From the NCBI GenBank assembly GCA_002862585.1, contig PKDP01000064.1, positions 1 to 7,146 on the forward strand: 7,146 nucleotides of DNA, in the 5' to 3' direction. The translations under genes were made by a program, and so were the position numbers. Each line of letters opens with the position of its first letter. Within the stretch, counting starts at the first letter, position 1. This document shows, piece after piece, positions 1 through 6,663 of this stretch. A model generated the notes under the pieces. It did not search any database, was not told where the DNA came from, and saw nothing but the letters and a program-made list of their open reading frames with translations. Origin of the DNA: Flavobacteriales bacterium. GTDB taxonomy: Bacteria; Bacteroidota; Bacteroidia; Flavobacteriales; UBA7312.

Positions 1-1505
1 TCCGAAGCGTATGCCGTAGCAGAGGTGGTTAAATTTGTAGATGATGTGCCTCCTGCAGCGTAGATATTGTTGTCGTCATCAAGTGCTAAAGAATAGAGAG
101 CGTCATCACTACTTCCGCCCCAATACGAGCTCCATAAAATAGTTTCTAAGGAATTGTCCATTTTCACTAACACTCCATCTTGACCGCCATTATTAGCCGG
201 TTGAATAAGGCTGTTTACAATAGGAAAGTCATTGGAAAAAGTAGACGAAGCAATGTAACAATTACCTTCGCTGTCAATGTCTATTTCGCCTCGCATTTGA
301 TCAGCATAGTTATAGCGTAAAGATAAAGAGCTGTTAAAGCCATCGTTATCAGTACCCCCCAAAAAAGTAGAGGACAGGAGTTCTCCGCCATCATCGCTTA
401 AGCGACTGACATATATATCACAGCCATTAGAGTAGTTAACCCCCACTCCATTCACTGCTAGTTGAGGCCCTCCATTAAAAGTATTGTCAAATGCATTTTC
501 TGTTACAGGAAAATCTGCAGATCCTGTGGTTCCTAATACAAACAACTCTTCCTCATACACAATAAGGCTATGCGGCACTTCATCTCCTGAACCACCTAAA
601 TAGGTAGAGTAAATTAAAAATGAGCCAGTCGTGTCATACTTAGTCAATACCACATCATTTCCTACAATACCACCGTTGTATGCGGTTTGATAAGCGCCAA
701 CCGTTATGGGGTAACCAATATCATAAGCTGTTCCTCCTGCATATAAAAAGCCATAATCATCATAGGTTGCTGTGTATCCAAAGTTACTGGCAACCGACCC
801 TGAATAAGATGAAAATATCATTTCAGGGTCAATAATTAATTCATAATTAGGGTTGTAACCATCAGGGAAATCAAATGAAAGTTTTTTGTTTTTCAATATA
901 AATTGGCATTCTACATCTACTTTTTTATTATCAATCCATTGATAGGCATGGGGTCGCTCTTCGGTAATGAGGTTTAAAGAGGTGTGAAGGTGTAATCGTC
1001 CTTCTCTTAAGTCGATTTGGTCAACCCCTTCTAACTTCATTTTTATATCTGAAGGTTTAGCGTTGGGGTGAACTATCCAATCGTATTTTAGTCCGTCTCC
1101 GTAGGTATAAATGGTGTAATCTATACCGTCATATAAATCCTTATAAGTTACTTTTTGGTACTTCTTTAAGTTCGATACTCTTTGCCTATTTGTGAAATAA
1201 TTATGCTTTCCTTCAAGGGGCTTGGAGTATGATATTACTGGAGTGTTGGCCTTTAAAAATTCCCACCGATAAGCATGTGCTGAAAGGCTATCGTTTTGAG
1301 GCTTCGCCTCATGTTGATGTGTAAAAGATGAGGCCTCTACAAAATTAAACGTTAGAGCATTTTCTTCTAAAAATAACGCTCCGTTTACGATGTCTATTTT
1401 TGACTCAAATGGAATATTCCATTGTCCTTTATTCTCAATAAAAAAAAGGTTTTGAGCTATGGATGACCAAGAATAAAAAAATAAGACTGTAAGTATTCCC
1501 CTCAT
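1..1505 (-). CDS. Secreted FIENKGQ/SBBP beta-propeller repeat protein, 3' end missing
   Basis: This reading frame is open from an ATG at 1505-1503 to the left edge, giving 501 residues with the C-terminus outside the window. Residues 1-18 form a signal peptide with a hydrophobic core and probable cleavage after S-I-A-Q. FIENKGQW at 22-29 is the opening motif of the conserved N-terminal domain (DUF7948-like) found before SBBP repeats. Further typical segments are LYDGIDYTIY (124-133), KYDWIVHPNA (140-149) and ERPHAYQW (183-190). From about residue 229 there are at least four propeller-type repeats of roughly 70-80 residues. They are marked by YSTYLGGSGDE (299-309), STFLGGTDNDG (379-389) and SSYWGGSSDDA (459-469), and by recurring NGG and 'LYAGGT / YIASST / IYAAGGT' strands. 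In Bacteroidota such proteins often end in a type IX secretion sorting domain or PKD/FN3 modules; that part is not visible, so export by that route is inference. The ATG lies 27 bp after the M23 gene stop with no clear Shine-Dalgarno, which is normal in this phylum. The biological role is unknown. Confidence 0.9.
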   Translation of the reverse strand, partial: MRGILTVLFFYSWSSIAQNLFFIENKGQWNIPFESKIDIVNGALFLEENALTFNFVEASSFTHQHEAKPQNDSLSAHAYRWEFLKANTPVISYSKPLEGKHNYFTNRQRVSNLKKYQKVTYKDLYDGIDYTIYTYGDGLKYDWIVHPNAKPSDIKMKLEGVDQIDLREGRLHLHTSLNLITEERPHAYQWIDNKKVDVECQFILKNKKLSFDFPDGYNPNYELIIDPEMIFSSYSGSVASNFGYTATYDDYGFLYAGGTAYDIGYPITVGAYQTAYNGGIVGNDVVLTKYDTTGSFLIYSTYLGGSGDEVPHSLIVYEEELFVLGTTGSADFPVTENAFDNTFNGGPQLAVNGVGVNYSNGCDIYVSRLSDDGGELLSSTFLGGTDNDGFNSSLSLRYNYADQMRGEIDIDSEGNCYIASSTFSNDFPIVNSLIQPANNGGQDGVLVKMDNSLETILWSSYWGGSSDDALYSLALDDDNNIYAAGGTSSTNLTTSATAYAS

Positions 1506-1532
1506 AGGGGTAAAGATAACGAATCTATAGGA

Positions 1533-2753
1533 CTAAAAATCAGCAGGAATTCCTACTAATACATTCATTAAGCTGTCCTTTAAAATATTGAAGTCTGCTC
1601 TATTTTCTTCCTTAACGGGTTTTGAAGGGGGTAACTTTTGCTTGTAAGGGTCAACTTGTCTGCCATTTTTCCAAAAGCGATAGCACACATGCGGACCTGT
1701 TGCCAATCCTGTACTTCCCACATAACCAATAACATCGCCTTGCTTAACGTATACGCCTGGACGTATGCCCGATTTTATTTTTGACATGTGGAGGTACTGA
1801 GTGGTATAGGTGCTGTTATGGCGTATTTTCACATAGTTACCATTATTTCTTTTATACCTAGCGTGTGTAACAGTTCCATTGGCTGTTGAGAGAATAGGCG
1901 TTCCTGTTGGAGCAGCATAATCGGTTCCTAAATGTGCTTTTACTCTACCTGTTACGGGGTGTTTTCTTCGTTTGCTATAGCTTGAGCTTATTCGAGAGTA
2001 GTTTAATGGTGCTCGCAAAAAGGCTTTGCGTAAAGCCCCACCTTCATCATCAAAATAATCGCCATAGTTTTCCTGCTCTTCGAAGTAAAAGGCATAAAAA
2101 TCTTCATTGGCATGGTTAAATAAAGCGGCATACACTCGTCCAATTCCTATAAATTCATCTTCTACATAGCGTTCTTCATATATGATTTTGAAGTAATCGC
2201 CTTTCTGTATTCTAAAAAAGTCAATAGTCCATGCGTAAATACCTGAAAGCTCCATCACTAAAGCTGGGCTCATATTATTATTTACTAAAGCATTCCACAA
2301 AGACGACTCAATTTTACCGCTTGACTCTTTTAGTCTAACTTCTATTTCTTTTTGTCCAGTGTAAACTTTGATGGTATCTCTGATATCAAAAACCACATAG
2401 TCAGTACTCGAGGTTTCATAAATAAAGTACTTAGCTTTTTGAATGGAATCATTAGAACATATTACGGTATAATTTTTACCCGCTTTGGCTTTTCTAAAAT
2501 CAAAAATACCTTTTGATGCTCTTACAATCTGATCAATTTTTCCGTGATTGATATGATTGAGGTAGAGTATAGCACCAAGCGTTTGACCAGCTTCGACCTG
2601 ACCTTTAACTACTTTAAAGGTGTCGACACAAATTCCATACTCGAATATAATTGGAGCAGAGGACTCTGATTCAATAGAATTACAAGATGAAAACACTATT
2701 AAAATACAGGCTACAATTCCAAATAAACCTAATTTAATATGTGTTTTTATCAT
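1533..2753 (-). CDS. M23 family metallopeptidase, predicted lipoprotein (MepM/YebA-like)
   Basis: The product is a 406-residue probable peptidoglycan endopeptidase. The ATG at 2753 is chosen over the longer in-frame start at 2804 because it places a lipoprotein signal (residues 1-24, ending F-S-S-C24) at the N-terminus and begins 8 bp after the upstream stop; the longer form would add 17 charged residues and overlap the upstream gene. Residues 40-100 resemble the LysM-like/OapA-like region (FKVVKGQVEAGQTL), and 105-235 resemble the Csd3-like second domain, the architecture of MepM-type enzymes. The M23 domain covers about 255-375, with H274-x3-D278 (HLGTDYA), H322 in QYLHM, and GPHVC at 353-357. 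In LytM-type enzymes the last motif is HxH and its second His binds zinc; here that position is Cys357. A tail of about 25 residues follows. The predicted site of action is the periplasm, anchored to a membrane. It could act on cross-links at division or elongation, but the bond cleaved cannot be read from the sequence. If the Cys does not bind zinc, it could be a non-catalytic regulator. Confidence 0.95.
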   Translation of the reverse strand: MIKTHIKLGLFGIVACILIVFSSCNSIESESSAPIIFEYGICVDTFKVVKGQVEAGQTLGAILYLNHINHGKIDQIVRASKGIFDFRKAKAGKNYTVICSNDSIQKAKYFIYETSSTDYVVFDIRDTIKVYTGQKEIEVRLKESSGKIESSLWNALVNNNMSPALVMELSGIYAWTIDFFRIQKGDYFKIIYEERYVEDEFIGIGRVYAALFNHANEDFYAFYFEEQENYGDYFDDEGGALRKAFLRAPLNYSRISSSYSKRRKHPVTGRVKAHLGTDYAAPTGTPILSTANGTVTHARYKRNNGNYVKIRHNSTYTTQYLHMSKIKSGIRPGVYVKQGDVIGYVGSTGLATGPHVCYRFWKNGRQVDPYKQKLPPSKPVKEENRADFNILKDSLMNVLVGIPADF

Positions 2754-2761
2754 TCTAGTTT

Positions 2762-3757
2762 TTAACTTTCGCTGAGGGCTTTTACAACCCATTGCCTTCC
2801 CCAATTATTCATTTCCTCCTCGGTCCACAACTCAGGGAAGAATATTCGCTTTTGAAAGCGTGGCGGTAAATATTTTTGCCAATTCGTTCCTCCTGTTGCA
2901 TCAATGTCTTCCTTGCCTGAAGATAAATACCTAACGGCAGATTTATAGTGAACCAAAGGCCAGTTAACATTAACGTTCAAATCTAATAAACGAAGTTGAT
3001 GTATCAAATCTTCATTTTGCTGTTCTTCAACACTCAATTGTTGATATTTAGCAATTAGATTTTTATCTCTGAATTGATGGGCTCTTTGAATAAACTGAGC
3101 CATGTATTTTTTCTCGAAATTCTCGAGCATCAAGGTTTTTTTGCCTGTCTTTACATCAATAGCTCCATCTTTCCAATAGAAGTGGTGAGCCATTTCTTCA
3201 ATACTAGCGTCTTTTAGTTTTTCACGCTGTTCTTTGTCTGTGAGGTTAATAAGATGAGAACAGGAGATTTCAATTAATCGGTATTGTGCAGATTGGAAAC
3301 CACTAGAGGGTAAGAGCGACATTCTAAACTTTAGAAATTGTTCTTTCTCCATGCCATTAATCATAATGCCAAATGAACTGGTAAGGACTTCAAAATAGCT
3401 GTTTATACGTTTTAGCCTTTCAACAAAAAAGTGTGCAGACAGGCTATCGTTCCAGCCCATATCTCTTCCGTCATCGGACAATTTCTTTCCATTATTAGAA
3501 ATTTGTTCTACCTCTAAAAGGGCAAGTTTAAAGTACAACTCTGTGATTTGATGATAAATAATAAAAATTTGTTCATCAGGAAAATCGGTCTTTGGATGTT
3601 GTAGACTTAATAAAGTGTCAACATAAGTGTAATCCCAATAATGCAAGGGGTTAGCATACAATAGTCCATCTAGATATGCTGGTAAATCTTGACCTATTGA
3701 GGCATATTTCTTATCTAATTTCTCTAATTTTTCTTTAATGTCTTTTGTCAATTCCAT
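2762..3757 (-). CDS. kynA: Tryptophan 2,3-dioxygenase family protein
   Basis: The product is a 331-residue cytoplasmic haem protein that should oxidise L-tryptophan to N-formylkynurenine, the first step of the kynurenine pathway. Family motifs are in the expected order: IIYHQITELYFK (66-77), whose H69 matches the distal substrate-binding His; PSSGFQSAQYRLIE (150-163), whose R160 matches the Arg that binds the substrate carboxylate; LVHYKSAVRYL (268-278), whose H270 matches the proximal haem ligand; and ATGG (287-290), matching the conserved TGG of the ammonium-binding loop. It is longer than many bacterial enzymes of about 280 residues, with extra helical, charged sequence around 170-255. It keeps all expected haem and substrate residues, so I see no sign of inactivation, although overall similarity to classical enzymes looks modest. 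The ATG at 3757 is 58 bp after the leuS stop, and the gene ends 8 bp before the M23 gene start. No other kynurenine-pathway gene is in the window. An indole-oxidising variant with a different substrate is possible but not indicated. Confidence 0.93.
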   Translation of the reverse strand: MELTKDIKEKLEKLDKKYASIGQDLPAYLDGLLYANPLHYWDYTYVDTLLSLQHPKTDFPDEQIFIIYHQITELYFKLALLEVEQISNNGKKLSDDGRDMGWNDSLSAHFFVERLKRINSYFEVLTSSFGIMINGMEKEQFLKFRMSLLPSSGFQSAQYRLIEISCSHLINLTDKEQREKLKDASIEEMAHHFYWKDGAIDVKTGKKTLMLENFEKKYMAQFIQRAHQFRDKNLIAKYQQLSVEEQQNEDLIHQLRLLDLNVNVNWPLVHYKSAVRYLSSGKEDIDATGGTNWQKYLPPRFQKRIFFPELWTEEEMNNWGRQWVVKALSES

Positions 3758-3815
3758 GAGTCATTATTTTTTATGCATAGCTATCAATTAAATAAGTTTT
3801 GTGGTATGTTTGAAA

Positions 3816-6587
3816 TCATACTACGATATTAACAATTTTCTTTGGGACTATAATCACCCTCTTTGGGCTTTTGCCTTCCAAATACTGAATTGTTTTCTCA
3901 AATGAAAGTACGGCTTTTTCGATATCGTCCTTGCTTAAATCTGCCGATAAGTCCATAGTAAAACGCATTTTACCATTGAAAGAAACTGGGTAAGTGAAGG
4001 CGTCTTCTTGTAGGTGCTTTTCATCAAACTGCGGCCATTGTGCTAGTGTTACGGAATCCATATTTTCTAACCTTTGCCACAGTTCTTCGGCGAAGTGAGG
4101 GGCATAAGGGGATATTAAAACCACTAATTGTGAGATGATTGTTTTATTTTTACTTTTTAAATCGTTGAGCTCATTAACGGCAATCATTAATGTACTCACC
4201 ACCGTATTAAAAGAATGCCTTTCAATATCTTCTGTCACTTTTTTGATGCATTTGTGTAGTGCTTTTAACTCTTCATTGTTTGGCTCGCATTGTTCTATGT
4301 CAAAATTATTTTCGTCGTCATGTACTAATCGCCAAAACTTTCTCAAGAAATTATGAACGCCATTAATGCCTTTTGTGTCCCAGGGTTTGAATTGTTCCAA
4401 AGGCCCTAAAAACATTTCATACATCCTTAATGTATCGGCTCCAAATTTTTCGACTAAGTCGTCTGGAGTCTGAACATTATATTTTGATTTAGACATTTTT
4501 TCAACTTCAAAATCACAGAGGTATTCTTCGTTTTCATTCAAAATGAATTCGGCATCTTTAAATTCTTCTCTCCAGTTTTTAAAGGCTTCTATATCCAATA
4601 CATCATTATTCACTAAGTTGATGTCAACATGTAGTCGACTGCATTTGTACTCTTTTCGCTTGTCAAAACTCACGAATGAGTTGGTGTCATTTATTCTGTA
4701 AACAAAATTAGAACGTCCTAATATCATTCCTTGATTTATCATTTTCTTGAAGGGCTCATCGAAACCAATAAACCCTCTATCGCACAAGAATTTTGTCCAA
4801 AAACGTGAATACAACAAATGCCCAACTGCATGCTCTGCTCCACCTATATATAGATCTACTTGCCCCCAATAATCTGCTTTTTCTTTGGAAACAAATGCTT
4901 CCTCATTATGAGGGTCCATATATCTTAAGAAGTACCATGATGAGCCTGCCCAACCTGGCATAGTATTGTATTCCATTCGTTCACCGTGAAAAATATTCCA
5001 GTCATCTTTATTCGCTCTCGCCAAAGGTGGCTCGCCTTGTTCTGTTGGCAAATATTTATCTACTGGAGGTAATTCAATACAGTTGTTGCTTGGCGTAGCC
5101 TTAGCTATTCCATCTTCATAATAAATAGGAAAAGGCTCTCCCCAATACCGTTGTCTACTAAAAATAGCATCTCTTAATCTGTAATTGATTTTTCCTTCAC
5201 CAATTCCTTTTTCTTCAAGTGCTTCTATAACTTTTTGAGTGGCTTCTTTGGATGTCATTCCAGATAAGAAGTCCGAATGATCAATGATGGCAGATTTGTC
5301 TTCATTAGCCCCTTCACTGATATCCGTATCATTAAAAATATTTTTAATTTCTATGCCAAATTGAGAGGCAAAACTCCAATCTCTTTGGTCTCCACAAGGT
5401 ACGGCCATAACTGCTCCGGATCCGTAAGAAGCCAACACATAATCGCCAATCCAAATTGGAATTCTTTCGTTGGTAAATGGGTGTATGGCATAAGCACCTG
5501 TAAATGCGCCACTAACGGTTTTCACATCTGCTTGTCTGTCTCTTTCAGATTTCAATGCTGCTGACTGACAGTACTTTTCAATCTCTTCTTTTTGTTCAGG
5601 TCTAGTAATTTTATTGACCAACTCATGTTCAGGGGCTAATACCATAAAGGTCACTCCAAAAATAGTATCGGAGCGAGTGGTAAACACATTTATAGATTGA
5701 TCAGATTCTTCTATTTTGAAAGTGACTGAGGCTCCTTTTGATTTACCGATCCAATTACGTTGAATTTCTTTGATAGAGTCACTCCAATCCAATGTATCTA
5801 AGCCCCTTAATAATCGTTCAGCATAAGCTGTAATCCTCATCGACCATTGTTTCATTAGTTTTTGCTCTACTGGGAAATTGCCTCGCTCTGAACGTCCATC
5901 TTTTACCTCATCATTAGCAAGTACAGTACCTAATCCTTCACACCAATTCACCCAGGTTTCTGACAAGAATGTCAATCGGTATTTTTGTAAGATATCTTCT
6001 TTCTCATACTCAGAAAAAGCATGCCATTGTTCAGCCGTAAACTGCGGTGTGTCTTCATCACAAGCTGCCTTAACCCCCTTATTACCACTTTCTGAAAAAG
6101 CATGTACTAGTTCCTCAATTGGTTTAGCCCTGTTATCGGTATCACAATAAAAGGAGTCAAACAATTGCTTGAAGATCCATTGGGTCCATTTGTAATAATT
6201 GGGTTCTGAGGTTCGAACTTCTCTATCCCAATCGTAAGAGAAGCCAATTTTATCTAGTTGTTCGCGGTATCTGTTTATATTATTTTCTGTTGTAATGGCA
6301 GGATGTTGTCCTGTTTGAATGGCGTATTGCTCAGCAGGAAGACCAAAGGAATCGTATCCCATTGGATGCAAAACATTGTAGCCTTTATGCTTCATGTAGC
6401 GCGCATAAATATCTGATGCAATGTAACCAAGAGGGTGTCCTACATGTAAACCAGCTCCTGATGGATACGGGAACATATCTAGCACATAAAATTTAGGCAT
6501 TGTATCAAGTTCTTCCACTTTGTAGGTGTTAGATTTTCTCCAATTGCCTTGCCACTTTTGTTCGATACTCTTAAAATCGTATTCCAT
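3816..6587 (-). CDS. leuS: Leucyl-tRNA synthetase (LeuRS)
   Basis: The product is a 923-residue class I synthetase that attaches leucine to tRNA-Leu in the cytoplasm, with proofreading. The HIGH box is HVGH at 48-51 inside PYPSGAGLHVGHPLGY, and the KMSKS loop is at 697-701. The CP1 editing domain (about 285-420) contains TTRSDTIFG (303-311), with the editing Thr at 308, and AVMAVPCGDQRD (392-403). The catalytic region also shows GWAGSSWYF (545-553) and GGAEHAVGHLLYSRFW (582-597). An anticodon-binding helical domain (about 740-850) and a small C-terminal domain (about 865-923) follow. The ZN1 region reads GTVLANDEV (220-228) without the Cys pairs seen in E. coli. There are extra segments at about 145-210 and 625-695; I recognise both as typical of Bacteroidota LeuRS. 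The ATG at 6587 is preferred to a TTG at 6620 because synthetase homology begins at MEYDFKSIE and because the TTG lies upstream of the candidate promoter's -7 element. Divergent from ftsX. Essential housekeeping gene. Confidence 0.99.
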   Translation of the reverse strand: MEYDFKSIEQKWQGNWRKSNTYKVEELDTMPKFYVLDMFPYPSGAGLHVGHPLGYIASDIYARYMKHKGYNVLHPMGYDSFGLPAEQYAIQTGQHPAITTENNINRYREQLDKIGFSYDWDREVRTSEPNYYKWTQWIFKQLFDSFYCDTDNRAKPIEELVHAFSESGNKGVKAACDEDTPQFTAEQWHAFSEYEKEDILQKYRLTFLSETWVNWCEGLGTVLANDEVKDGRSERGNFPVEQKLMKQWSMRITAYAERLLRGLDTLDWSDSIKEIQRNWIGKSKGASVTFKIEESDQSINVFTTRSDTIFGVTFMVLAPEHELVNKITRPEQKEEIEKYCQSAALKSERDRQADVKTVSGAFTGAYAIHPFTNERIPIWIGDYVLASYGSGAVMAVPCGDQRDWSFASQFGIEIKNIFNDTDISEGANEDKSAIIDHSDFLSGMTSKEATQKVIEALEEKGIGEGKINYRLRDAIFSRQRYWGEPFPIYYEDGIAKATPSNNCIELPPVDKYLPTEQGEPPLARANKDDWNIFHGERMEYNTMPGWAGSSWYFLRYMDPHNEEAFVSKEKADYWGQVDLYIGGAEHAVGHLLYSRFWTKFLCDRGFIGFDEPFKKMINQGMILGRSNFVYRINDTNSFVSFDKRKEYKCSRLHVDINLVNNDVLDIEAFKNWREEFKDAEFILNENEEYLCDFEVEKMSKSKYNVQTPDDLVEKFGADTLRMYEMFLGPLEQFKPWDTKGINGVHNFLRKFWRLVHDDENNFDIEQCEPNNEELKALHKCIKKVTEDIERHSFNTVVSTLMIAVNELNDLKSKNKTIISQLVVLISPYAPHFAEELWQRLENMDSVTLAQWPQFDEKHLQEDAFTYPVSFNGKMRFTMDLSADLSKDDIEKAVLSFEKTIQYLEGKSPKRVIIVPKKIVNIVV

Positions 6588-6607
6588 TCCAAAAAATAAT
6601 TTAACAG

Positions 6608-6641
6608 CAAAGTTAATCAATAGTCTAAACTAAGCACCAAA
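6608..6641 (-). promoter_or_regulatory. Candidate Bacteroidota-type promoter for leuS
   Basis: On the minus strand, TTTG (6641-6638) is followed after 22 bases by TAACTTTG (6615-6608). The second element matches the Bacteroidota -7 consensus TAnnTTTG exactly, and the spacing lies within the 17-23 range reported for this sigma factor class. Transcription would start near 6600, giving a leader of about 15 bases before the ATG at 6587. The two elements sit within the 76-bp gap between the divergent leuS and ftsX genes. The call rests on pattern and position only. Confidence 0.5.
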
Positions 6642-6663
6642 AATTATTACCTTAGCGAACGCA

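Noticed and set aside
1506..1532. TATCTTTA (minus strand) before the SBBP gene as a promoter element
   Set aside because: It is about 7 bases from the ATG with one mismatch and leaves no room for a transcript start before the start codon.
1907..2119. 70-codon plus-strand open frame within the M23 gene
   Set aside because: It lies entirely antisense to a well-supported conserved domain and its translation shows no recognisable motif; a shadow frame.
3776..3783. TAGCTATG (minus strand) as a -7 element for the dioxygenase gene
   Set aside because: It has one mismatch to TAnnTTTG and no TTTG or TTG at 17-23 bases upstream, so a separate promoter is not supported.
3772..3784. Overlapping short palindromes TATGCATA and ATAGCTAT in the gap before the dioxygenase gene
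   Set aside because: Eight-base AT-rich palindromes are expected by chance here; there is no repeat elsewhere in the window to suggest an operator.
3800..3822. Possible hairpin at the leuS stop (GTATG and CATAC separated by 8 bases)
   Set aside because: The stem is only 5 bp and AT-rich, overlaps the stop codon and has no T-run in the right place; too weak for a terminator.
5700..5960. Loss of zinc-binding cysteines in the LeuRS ZN1 region as a sign of decay
   Set aside because: The GTVLANDEV...SERG form without Cys pairs is, as I recall, usual for Bacteroidota LeuRS; the rest of the enzyme is intact.
4135..6150. Plus-strand open frames of 73, 95 and 90 codons inside leuS
   Set aside because: All are antisense to conserved LeuRS sequence, with Ser/Cys-rich low-information translations; shadow frames.
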